DNA of 12,145 bases, taken from the NCBI GenBank assembly GCA_009925875.1, contig RFQD01000021.1:1-12145 (forward strand), in the 5' to 3' direction. This document shows positions 1 to 6,218 of this stretch, in pieces. The position numbers and the translations under genes were made by a program. The DNA comes from Microbacteriaceae bacterium. GTDB lineage: Bacteria; Actinomycetota; Actinomycetes; Actinomycetales; Microbacteriaceae. Under the pieces are notes generated by a model. The model did no database searches. It worked only from the letters and a program-made list of their open reading frames with translations, and was not told the DNA's origin. Positions within the stretch are counted from its first letter, which is position 1. Each line of letters starts with the position of its first letter.

Positions 1-1
1 C

Positions 2-658
2 CGTGTGGGCCCCGGTCGTCTCACCGGGTCCGGCTCTGCCAGCCCGGCGCGAGTGCGCGCGGTCGCCCTTGCGTTTTTCGGACTCGCGGCGCTCGATGGG
101 CTTGTGATCACGCTGCTGACGCAAATCTGGTGGCTTCCCGCGGTGGGCGTGGCGGCCATCCTCGCTGCCTGGTTCTACACCGGTGGCAAACGTCCGTACG
201 GATACTCGGGATTCGGCGAGCTGTTCGTGTTCATTTTCTTTGGGCTCGTCGCAACGGTGGGCACGGCGTTTGTGCAGTCGCAGGCGTTCACGCTGGAGGG
301 GCTCGCGGCCGGCGTGGGCTCGGGGCTACTCGCCTGTGCGGTGCTGATGGTCAACAACATCCGTGACATCGACACGGACAAGCTCTCTGGCAAAAAAACG
401 CTCGCCGTGCGTATGGGCAAGCCCGCCGCCACCGTCGTGTTCATCCTGTTCGTCGCGGTGCCTTTTGTCATCGTTGGCATGGTGGGAATCCTCTACCCGG
501 TGGCGTCGTTCGCACTGTTCTTGCTTCTCGGTGCGATTCCGGTCTGCCTCATCGTGGCCACGGCCCGTTCCGCTCGGGAGTACATCCTGGCCCTGCAGCT
601 GACCAGCTTCTTGGCGATTGCCTATGCGGTCTTGTTGGGTCTTGGCTTCGTTATGTGA
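2..658 (+). CDS. menA: 1,4-dihydroxy-2-naphthoate polyprenyltransferase, 5'-truncated by the window edge
   Basis: Integral membrane UbiA-family prenyltransferase that transfers a polyprenyl chain to 1,4-dihydroxy-2-naphthoate, giving demethylmenaquinone. The open frame runs off the left edge: the visible protein begins inside the conserved RVGPxRLTGSG stretch. A GTG at position 5 lies within that stretch and is unlikely to be the true start. About 219 residues are present against roughly 290-310 usual, so the N-terminus and the first Asp-rich motif (NDxxD type) lie upstream. The second Asp-rich motif, NNIRDIDTDKLSGKKTLAVR, begins near position 353, with its Asp residues and the downstream Lys/Arg intact. 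Several long hydrophobic segments fit a multi-helix membrane protein. It ends in TGA, converging on the DUF4229 gene with 58 nt between. The menaquinone genes that follow support the assignment over other UbiA enzymes. Confidence 0.93.
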   Translation, partial: RVGPGRLTGSGSASPARVRAVALAFFGLAALDGLVITLLTQIWWLPAVGVAAILAAWFYTGGKRPYGYSGFGELFVFIFFGLVATVGTAFVQSQAFTLEGLAAGVGSGLLACAVLMVNNIRDIDTDKLSGKKTLAVRMGKPAATVVFILFVAVPFVIVGMVGILYPVASFALFLLLGAIPVCLIVATARSAREYILALQLTSFLAIAYAVLLGLGFVM

Positions 659-716
659 GGCGCGTGCACGAATCTGCGACGAATGTGACCGGGTGATGTT
701 GTGACGGCGTCGTCGT

Positions 717-1055
717 TCACGACTGATCGATGACGCTGTCCTCGTGAGACTCATCCACGTTTTTCTTGCCACGGTTGGCGCGCGCATGCGCGAGTGCGCC
801 GGCAACCGCATCACGCCGTCGGCTCAAAAAGAGGTAGGACAGACTCAGACCCAGAAGTGACGCCATCACGGCGGAGATGAGGCCGGCGAGCGGCGGATCC
901 ATGTTTGTCGACAGGGCGAGCGGAAGAATCACGGCGAAGGGCACAAGAAAGAAGACCAGACGCCACACCACGTAACTCACCCAAGGGTTGCGCGCCTGTC
1001 GCGCGGGCGGCTCTGGTGAGGCAGAATCGGCTGTCGAAGAATTGTTGTCTGTCAC
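717..1055 (-). CDS. DUF4229 family small membrane protein
   Basis: Predicted protein of 112 residues, function unknown. It has a polar Ser/Asp/Pro-rich N-terminus, two hydrophobic helices (about residues 27-49 and 55-77), then a basic SRRRDAVAGAL segment and an acidic tail. This pattern matches the actinobacterial DUF4229 family as I remember it. The longest frame starts at a GTG at 1059-1061. I chose the GTG at 1053-1055 because a TACACT hexamer ends 7 nt before it, the spacing seen at most other genes here, whereas the outer GTG would be only 1 nt from the hexamer. Neither start has a Shine-Dalgarno sequence. It converges with menA and is divergent from the PLDc_N gene. Its position among menaquinone genes may reflect a membrane role, which is inference. 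Confidence 0.8.
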   Translation of the reverse strand: MTDNNSSTADSASPEPPARQARNPWVSYVVWRLVFFLVPFAVILPLALSTNMDPPLAGLISAVMASLLGLSLSYLFLSRRRDAVAGALAHARANRGKKNVDESHEDSVIDQS

Positions 1056-1062
1056 GGGCACC

Positions 1063-1068
1063 AGTGTA
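1063..1068 (-). promoter_or_regulatory. -10-like hexamer TACACT for the DUF4229 gene
   Basis: On the minus strand TACACT is followed by 7 nt and then the in-frame GTG at 1055-1053. The fit to TAnnnT and the spacing suggest a leaderless transcript starting at or very near that GTG. No clear -35 is visible. It decides the start call for this gene. Confidence 0.5.
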
Positions 1069-1098
1069 TTCGCGCTAACTCAGTGTTCGACGCGCTCG

Positions 1099-1104
1099 TA
1101 GACT
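1099..1104 (+). promoter_or_regulatory. -10-like hexamer TAGACT for PLDc_N-menD
   Basis: TAGACT is followed by 6 nt and then ATG at 1111, with no Shine-Dalgarno sequence. The same hexamer at the same 6-nt spacing precedes menG. It would drive a leaderless bicistronic mRNA covering the PLDc_N gene and menD. No convincing -35 lies 16-18 nt upstream. Confidence 0.6.
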
Positions 1105-1110
1105 CGTCAC

Positions 1111-1416
1111 ATGACTCGCTTTCTTGTCATCGCAATTGTGGTTGCGGTCGCCCTCACGGTGTTTGCCGTCGTTGACGTCGCCTTCTCTGACCGGCTTCGC
1201 GTCCGAGGTGTTCCCAAGGGCGTGTGGGTCGTCTTAATCGTGCTTGTTCCTGTCGTCGGCCCGTTGCTGTGGTTCTTTATCGGTCGCGGATCGCGAGGAG
1301 GCCGCAACGGTCGGGGCGGTCCGGGGCGTCGTGGACCGATTGCGCCGGATGACGACCCCGACTTTTTGCGCAACCTCCGTATTCCCAAACCGGACGACGA
1401 GACAGACAAGTCATGA
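1111..1416 (+). CDS. PLDc_N domain small membrane protein
   Basis: Protein of 101 residues with two membrane helices (about 4-24 and 38-58). The second runs into GPLLWFFIGRG (50-60), the hallmark of the PLDc_N domain (phospholipase D nuclease N-terminal, as at the N-terminus of cardiolipin synthases). No HKD nuclease motif follows, so it is a stand-alone membrane domain without the catalytic part. The cytoplasmic tail is Gly/Arg-rich (60-75) and then acidic with a DDDPDFLRNL segment. Its TGA overlaps the menD ATG in ATGA, so translation of menD is probably coupled to it. Its biochemical role is unknown. Co-expression with menD suggests, but does not show, a link to membrane quinone synthesis. 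Confidence 0.85.
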   Translation: MTRFLVIAIVVAVALTVFAVVDVAFSDRLRVRGVPKGVWVVLIVLVPVVGPLLWFFIGRGSRGGRNGRGGPGRRGPIAPDDDPDFLRNLRIPKPDDETDKS

Positions 1417-3113
1417 CTCCCGCCCCCGCGATGCTCGCCGCGGCGGAACTCGTTGGAACCTTGATCGGCGCCGGAGTGACGGACTTCGTGGTGAGTCCGG
1501 GTGCTCGGTCTCAGGCGCTCGCTCTCACGGTCGCGGCGCTTGCCCAATCGGGTGACGTGCGACTCCACGTTCGCCTCGACGAGCGTGCCGCGGCCTTCCT
1601 CGCACTGGGACTGGCCGTGGAATCGGGTCGCCCGGCTCCACTCATCACGACCTCCGGAAGCGCTGTGGCTAACCTGCTTCCCGCGATTGTGGAGGCGCAT
1701 CACGCGGGCATCCCCATGATCGCCCTCACGGCCGATCGACCAGCCCGATTGCGTGGCACGGGCGCGAATCAGACCACGATTCAACCCGGCATGTTTGCGT
1801 CGTTCGTGCGCTTTGAATTCGACGTGGCACCACCCGAAGCAACCTCCGTCGTCCTCGAGTACGCGCGCATCGCCGCGGAAGCGATGGCGCGGGCGATGGG
1901 CGGGACTCGCGGACCGGTACACGTCAATCTTCAATTCGTCGAGCCACTCTCCAGTTCGGTAGATGATGTCGTGCTCGAACGGGCACGCGCGGCGCGCGCA
2001 TCCGTCGCTCGCGTGGAATTCATATCTCCAGAGGCTGACGACGACACGACGGATCCCGTGTGGGACGCGTCCACCGCTCAGCACACAGTCGTGATCGCAG
2101 GTGCGGACGCCGGTCCGGTCGCCGAGCGAGTCGCGCACGCGTGCGCGTGGCCACTCATTGCCGAGGTGTCGAGTGGGGCGCGCTTCGGGAGAAATGTGAT
2201 TGTCCATTATCGAGCGGCCCTCGAAGAAAGTGCGCTCGGTGGTGAGGTTAGGCGAGTGATTGTGTTTGGGCATCCGACACTGTCCCGGCAGGTACCCGCG
2301 TTGCTCGAACGCCCGGGACTGGATGTGATCCGGGTGGCGCGAGGAAACGAGGACCGATTCTTTGACCTGGTGACCACCGACCCGCAGTTTCCGCACGAAC
2401 CGCCTCTGGACTGGCTTCGCGCATGGCAGCGCTGGGACCGGGCTGCCCAAGCCGAACATGACGAGACGCTGGCACAGATGAGTCCGGCGGCTCGTGCGCC
2501 CGACGTGGACACCGCGCGTTCCCGCTCGGCGAGCGACCAGCGTGCCTTTCTCCAGGCGGAAGTTGCCGCCGCTCGCGCCCCGGTCACGCGCGAACTTCTC
2601 GTGTCGGCGGTGTGGCGGGCGACGTGGCCGCACGATCGGCTCGTGTTGGGGGCATCCCGTCTCATTCGTGTCGCCGATGCGACCGTGCCGGGGAAGAAGA
2701 TTGCGGTGCACGCGAATCGGGGACTCTCCGGAATCGACGGCAACATTGGGACCGCCATCGGCATTGCACTTGCGGCACAGCCCGCCCTGACACGAGTCGT
2801 ACTCGGGGATGTTGCCGCGTTGCACGACGCCGGATCGATGCTCTTTCCGACGGGTGAGACACGGCCTCGCATTCAGGTGATTGTGGGCAATGACGGGGGC
2901 GGCAGCATATTCGACCAACTCGAAGTGGCGCTCACCTCGGATTCGGCAACGTTTGATCGGGTGATGTTCACACCCCACAACGTTGACTTTGGCGAACTCG
3001 CTCGCGCGTATGGTTGGGCTTACGTGCGCGTAACAAACATGGGCGAGCTCGAAGCGGCGCTCATTGGCGCAGGGGGCGGCCCGGAGTTGGTCGAGGTCGT
3101 ACTCGAGCGGTAG
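1413..3113 (+). CDS. menD: 2-succinyl-5-enolpyruvyl-6-hydroxy-3-cyclohexene-1-carboxylate synthase (MenD)
   Basis: Thiamine-diphosphate enzyme of 566 residues that condenses isochorismate with 2-oxoglutarate (losing CO2) to give SEPHCHC, the first committed step of menaquinone synthesis. Visible marks in order: SPGARS (28-33, substrate/ThDP region), DERAAAFLALG (56-66) with the catalytic Glu57, TSGSAVANLLPAIVEA (80-95), LTADRPARLRGTGANQT (105-121), RGLSGIDGNIGTAIG (436-450), and the ThDP/metal motif GDVAALHD (465-472) with NDGGGSIF (493-500). Length is normal for the family. The ATG overlaps the preceding TGA (ATGA), with only a weak purine-rich stretch before it, so reinitiation is likely. 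A second in-frame ATG at residue 7 is possible but less favoured. It converges with menF, which makes its substrate. Confidence 0.97.
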   Translation: MTPAPAMLAAAELVGTLIGAGVTDFVVSPGARSQALALTVAALAQSGDVRLHVRLDERAAAFLALGLAVESGRPAPLITTSGSAVANLLPAIVEAHHAGIPMIALTADRPARLRGTGANQTTIQPGMFASFVRFEFDVAPPEATSVVLEYARIAAEAMARAMGGTRGPVHVNLQFVEPLSSSVDDVVLERARAARASVARVEFISPEADDDTTDPVWDASTAQHTVVIAGADAGPVAERVAHACAWPLIAEVSSGARFGRNVIVHYRAALEESALGGEVRRVIVFGHPTLSRQVPALLERPGLDVIRVARGNEDRFFDLVTTDPQFPHEPPLDWLRAWQRWDRAAQAEHDETLAQMSPAARAPDVDTARSRSASDQRAFLQAEVAAARAPVTRELLVSAVWRATWPHDRLVLGASRLIRVADATVPGKKIAVHANRGLSGIDGNIGTAIGIALAAQPALTRVVLGDVAALHDAGSMLFPTGETRPRIQVIVGNDGGGSIFDQLEVALTSDSATFDRVMFTPHNVDFGELARAYGWAYVRVTNMGELEAALIGAGGGPELVEVVLER

Positions 3114-3121
3114 TGCCGAGG

Positions 3122-3151
3122 CGATCGACGTGTTGAAGAGTCAGTCGATCG
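3122..3151. terminator. Hairpin between convergent menD and menF, possible bidirectional terminator
   Basis: A perfect 8-bp inverted repeat, CGATCGAC (3122-3129) and GTCGATCG (3144-3151), is separated by a 14-nt loop. It spans the gap between the menD stop and the menF stop; the right arm lies in the last codons of menF. Neither strand shows a T-tract after the stem, so it is not a canonical intrinsic terminator. It could be a weak or factor-assisted end, or chance. Confidence 0.25.
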
Positions 3152-4424
3152 GGGTCAGCGCATCCACTATCGGACGAAACTTCATCGTCGTTTCAACCAG
3201 CTCGCTGTCCGGACTCGAATCGATGACAACACCGGCGCCGGCGTGTGCCGTCACCCGTTGTGAGCCGTCCGGCAGCGTCTCGACCTGCATGCACCGCAGT
3301 GCTACTGCCCATTCGCCGTCACCATTCGCCCCCACCCAGCCCACGGCGCCGGAGTAGCGTCCTCGATCGAACGGTTCCAGTTCGCGGATGAGGGCCAGGG
3401 CCTCGCGAGTGGGGGTTCCGGCGACCGCCGCGGTCGGGTGCAGCGCTTCGACCAAGTCGAGTGACGACGTTCCCTCTGCCAGTGTTCCGGAGATGTCGGT
3501 GGCAATGTGCCACACGTTGGGAAGCTTGAGCGTATAGGGATCGCTCGCGCGCAGGGTTGCCGTCAGCGGTGTCAAGGAATCGACCACCGATCGAACCGCG
3601 AACGCGTGTTCATCGAGATCTTTGGTGCTCGTGGCCAGCGCCGTTGCCGCATCGAGGTCGCCGTGGGGGTCTTTTCCGCGGGCCGCCGTGCCGGCGAGAA
3701 CTCGAGCGTTGACAGTTGTGGCCGCCACGGCCACGAGGGTTTCGGGACTCGCGCCGATGAGCCCGTCGATGGAGAAAGTCCAGCAATCGGGATACCCCTG
3801 CGCGAGATCAATCACCAGCCCGCGCAGATCTGCCCCCGGAGTGAGGCCGCCCTGCACATCGCGTGCGAGAACGACTTTGCTTGCCTCACCCGATCTAATG
3901 CGTGCGATGGCCGTGGCAACGGACTGACGGTACCCGTCGGGCGATTGCGCGCCAGCGGAAAACGTCACACTCGGGCGCGATTCGATGGGGTCAACCGACA
4001 TCAGGCGCGCAGCAATCGATTCCGGTGACTCGGTCGACTCGGGTTCGTGTGATTCACGGATAAGCGTCAACCACGTCGTGCCATCACGTCGTCCGATGAT
4101 GGCCCGGGGCACGATGAGCACGCTCGTCGCCGAGGAGTGGTCGGCAAAGGCGAAAGCCCCAAAAGCGACAAGACCCGTGCCGGTGACTCCGACGGTGTTG
4201 GTGATGACGGCACTGCGCGACAGGGTGCGCCAGGCCCGCGCCGCATCGGCCAAACGTGACGGGCCGTGCAACGTCAGTCGTCGAACTTCGCCATACCCCA
4301 CGATGCCTGCCCCGCGACGACGCCACACCAATGGTGCGTCCCGGTCGAGCACCTCGGTCAGCGGTGGTGCCGACGCCAACGGCACGGTCTGCACCACGAG
4401 GTGGGGAGCGGTCGAGTCATCCAC
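3141..4424 (-). CDS. menF: Isochorismate synthase (MenF-type)
   Basis: Chorismate-utilising enzyme of 427 residues that converts chorismate to isochorismate, feeding MenD. The C-terminal chorismate-binding domain (about 160-425) is complete: SKVVLARDV (182-190) with Lys183 in the position of the water-activating lysine of MenF/EntC, SPETL (226-230), LAGTAARGKD (243-252), DEHAFAV (271-277) with a metal-binding Glu, LHPTAAVAGTPTREAL (329-344), EPFDRGRYSGAVGWV (350-364) and DSSPDSELVETTMK (402-415). The N-terminal half is variable, as usual. The start is GTG, chosen because TAGGCT ends 6 nt upstream and no better start is near. Anthranilate or aminodeoxychorismate synthase is possible on fold alone, but the lysine motif and the men neighbours argue for MenF. 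It is divergent from menG. Confidence 0.93.
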   Translation of the reverse strand: MDDSTAPHLVVQTVPLASAPPLTEVLDRDAPLVWRRRGAGIVGYGEVRRLTLHGPSRLADAARAWRTLSRSAVITNTVGVTGTGLVAFGAFAFADHSSATSVLIVPRAIIGRRDGTTWLTLIRESHEPESTESPESIAARLMSVDPIESRPSVTFSAGAQSPDGYRQSVATAIARIRSGEASKVVLARDVQGGLTPGADLRGLVIDLAQGYPDCWTFSIDGLIGASPETLVAVAATTVNARVLAGTAARGKDPHGDLDAATALATSTKDLDEHAFAVRSVVDSLTPLTATLRASDPYTLKLPNVWHIATDISGTLAEGTSSLDLVEALHPTAAVAGTPTREALALIRELEPFDRGRYSGAVGWVGANGDGEWAVALRCMQVETLPDGSQRVTAHAGAGVVIDSSPDSELVETTMKFRPIVDALTPID

Positions 4425-4430
4425 TCGCTC

Positions 4431-4436
4431 AGCCTA
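4431..4436 (-). promoter_or_regulatory. -10-like hexamer TAGGCT for menF
   Basis: On the minus strand TAGGCT is followed by 6 nt and the GTG of menF. It faces the menG hexamer across 17 bp, so each lies in the place expected for the other's -35. The AGG could also be read as a very weak Shine-Dalgarno sequence. Confidence 0.55.
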
Positions 4437-4453
4437 CGCGTGAACCGCATTAC

Positions 4454-4459
4454 TAGACT
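4454..4459 (+). promoter_or_regulatory. -10-like hexamer TAGACT for menG
   Basis: TAGACT is followed by 6 nt and the ATG at 4466. There is no Shine-Dalgarno sequence in the short stretch between, so a leaderless start is the simplest reading. Sequence and spacing are identical to the element before the PLDc_N gene. Confidence 0.6.
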
Positions 4460-4465
4460 GAGCCC

Positions 4466-5170
4466 ATGGGATCCGCCGATTTGAGCAAGAAGCCCGCCGA
4501 GGTTTCGGCAATGTTTGATGAGGTTGCTTCCGGCTATGACCGCACGAATGCGTTGCTTTCAGGTGGCAATTCCGCACTCTGGCGAATCCACACCACGCGC
4601 GCCGTCAACCCGCAAACCGGAGAGCGCATCCTCGATCTCGCGGCGGGAACCGGCACGTCGAGTGTCGCCCTGACGAAATCTGGTGCGCACGTGGTTGCAG
4701 CCGACTTTTCTGCCGGGATGCTCGCAGAGGGCCAACGGCGTCACGCGAGTAACGCGTTGATCGAATGGGTGCACGCTGACGCGATGGCTCTGCCGTTTTC
4801 TGATTCTGAATTTGACGCCGCCACCATCAGCTTTGGCTTGCGCAACGTACTCGACCCCCAAAAGGCCCTCGCCGAGATGTTTCGCGTGCTCAAACCCGGA
4901 GGACGCATCGTGATCACCGAGTTCTCACAACCGGTCAACGGTATTTTCGCCGCAGCGTATTCGACGTACTTGCGGGGAGTCATGCCCGTTTTTGCAAAGC
5001 TGTCGAGCACCAACACGGACGCCTATACCTACCTCGCCGAGTCAATTGCGGCATGGCCAGACCAGAAGACTCTCGCCTCCTGGGTTCGCGCGGCCGGGTT
5101 CACCAAGGTGGCCTATCGCAACCTCACCGGAGGCATCGTGGCGATGCACCGGGGTATTAAGCCACTCTAG
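4466..5170 (+). CDS. menG: Demethylmenaquinone methyltransferase (MenG/UbiE family)
   Basis: SAM-dependent C-methyltransferase of 234 residues for the last menaquinone step, demethylmenaquinone to menaquinone, acting at the membrane surface. The class I methyltransferase fold shows motif I LDLAAGTGTSS (56-66), an acidic end of beta-2 at AADFS (78-82), HADAMALPF (103-111), FGLRNV (123-128) and VLKPGGR (141-147). The UbiE/MenG signatures YLAESIAAWPDQ (189-200) and NLTGGIVAMHRG (219-230) identify the family. Length is typical. No ubiquinone genes are seen and actinomycetes use menaquinone, so MenG is preferred over UbiE. It is divergent from menF and followed after 10 nt by the prenyl diphosphate synthase gene, an arrangement reminiscent of menG-hepT in other Gram-positives. 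Its TAG stop forms part of the next gene's putative promoter. Confidence 0.96.
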   Translation: MGSADLSKKPAEVSAMFDEVASGYDRTNALLSGGNSALWRIHTTRAVNPQTGERILDLAAGTGTSSVALTKSGAHVVAADFSAGMLAEGQRRHASNALIEWVHADAMALPFSDSEFDAATISFGLRNVLDPQKALAEMFRVLKPGGRIVITEFSQPVNGIFAAAYSTYLRGVMPVFAKLSSTNTDAYTYLAESIAAWPDQKTLASWVRAAGFTKVAYRNLTGGIVAMHRGIKPL

Positions 5171-5173
5171 GCT
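5168..5173 (+). promoter_or_regulatory. -10-like hexamer TAGGCT overlapping the menG stop, for the prenyl synthase
   Basis: The menG stop TAG (5168-5170) is the first half of TAGGCT; 7 nt later comes GTG at 5181. No Shine-Dalgarno sequence fits this GTG. No -35 consensus is visible inside the end of menG. Confidence 0.5.
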
Positions 5174-5180
5174 GGTCACT

Positions 5181-6209
5181 GTGAGCCCTTCCCGTTTCAG
5201 TCTGCGCGATCGGCTCACCGGCGTGCCCGCGCTCAAGGGCCTGGCCGCCGAAGTTGAGGCCGGTGTTCCGACTATCGAAGCCGAGATTGCTCGAAACGTC
5301 GCGTTCGCTGACGACGTTGCCGACGCCACCGGCCGGTACCTGCTCGACGCAGGGGGTAAGCGAATGCGCCCGACCCTTGCCATCATTACGGCGCAACTCG
5401 GTGACGGTCTCAATGACGATGTCACTCTCGCGGCCGCCGCCATCGAGCTCACGCACCTTGCGTCGCTGTATCACGACGATGTGATGGATGAAGCGCCCCT
5501 CCGACGCGGCGTGCCGTCTGCTCACATCGTCTGGGGCAACTCCGTGGCGATACTCACCGGAGATCTTCTCTTTTCGCGCGCGAGCACGATGATGTCGCGC
5601 CTCGGCGAGCGTGCAATGGCATTGCAGGCCGAAACCTTCGAACGACTGTGCATCGGTCAAATGCACGAAACCGTCGGACCGCAGCCGGGCGAAGATGCTG
5701 TCGCGCACTATCTTCGAGTGCTGAGCGACAAAACCGGATCGCTCATCTCGGCCGCCGCACGGGCCGGTGTTCGCTACTCCAACGGACCGGCCGAGTTTGA
5801 AGAACCGCTCGTCAACTTCGGAGAAAAAATCGGCGTTGCGTTCCAGCTCGCCGACGATGTCATCGACCTCGCGCCGATGTCCGATGGGACAGGGAAAAAG
5901 GCGGGCACCGACTTGCGCGCGGGAGTGCCGACGCTGCCGACGCTCTTGCTCGCCCAGGCCGCCGTGGCCGACCCCGAGGCGCGAAATCTGCAACAGCGCA
6001 TCCGTGAAGCCGCTTCGGATGATGGCACGGATGCTCAACTCGAGTCCGTGACGGCAGAACTGTTTGCGCACCCGGTGACTCAAGCCACTCGCGATGAAGC
6101 GCGCCGTTGGGCTGCGCAGGCGCTCGCCGGACTCGAGGCACTTCCGAATGGTCCGGTTCGCACGGCGTTGAACCTGTTCGCGGAACACGTCGTCGCGCGC
6201 ACTGACTAG
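5181..6209 (+). CDS. Long-chain all-trans polyprenyl diphosphate synthase (menaquinone side chain)
   Basis: Prenyl synthase of 342 residues that extends allylic diphosphates with isopentenyl diphosphate to make the menaquinone tail. Visible marks: GGKRMRP (58-64, substrate binding), first Asp-rich motif DDVMD (99-103), LTGDLLF (125-131), the KTGSLI segment (184-189), second Asp-rich motif DDVID (225-229) and GTDLRAGVPTLP (242-253). Small residues Ala94 and Ser95, four to five positions before the first motif, fit a long-chain rather than a farnesyl or geranylgeranyl enzyme; the exact chain length cannot be read. The frame stays open upstream within menG, so the start was chosen at GTG 5181, after the menG stop and 7 nt behind TAGGCT. 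The place beside menG suggests the hepT/grcC role. No hepS-type small subunit is seen, so it is probably homomeric. Confidence 0.93.
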   Translation: MSPSRFSLRDRLTGVPALKGLAAEVEAGVPTIEAEIARNVAFADDVADATGRYLLDAGGKRMRPTLAIITAQLGDGLNDDVTLAAAAIELTHLASLYHDDVMDEAPLRRGVPSAHIVWGNSVAILTGDLLFSRASTMMSRLGERAMALQAETFERLCIGQMHETVGPQPGEDAVAHYLRVLSDKTGSLISAAARAGVRYSNGPAEFEEPLVNFGEKIGVAFQLADDVIDLAPMSDGTGKKAGTDLRAGVPTLPTLLLAQAAVADPEARNLQQRIREAASDDGTDAQLESVTAELFAHPVTQATRDEARRWAAQALAGLEALPNGPVRTALNLFAEHVVARTD

Positions 6210-6212
6210 GAT
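6207..6212 (+). promoter_or_regulatory. -10-like hexamer TAGGAT overlapping the prenyl synthase stop, for the ferredoxin reductase
   Basis: The upstream stop TAG (6207-6209) begins TAGGAT; 6 nt later is GTG at 6219. AGGA (6208-6211) sits 7 nt before the GTG and could instead act as a Shine-Dalgarno sequence, so this is the most ambiguous of the set. Confidence 0.45.
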
Positions 6213-6218
6213 TTTTTC

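Noticed and set aside
659..716. Terminator or small RNA in the menA-DUF4229 gap
   Set aside because: Only short, loopless GACG/CGTC symmetry is visible, with no T-tract and no promoter-like element.
1107..2978. Long minus-strand open frame (623 codons) opposite menD
   Set aside because: It lies antisense to a complete, motif-rich menD. Its translation is rich in Arg, His and Gly with no recognisable domain, as expected for an antisense frame of GC-rich DNA.
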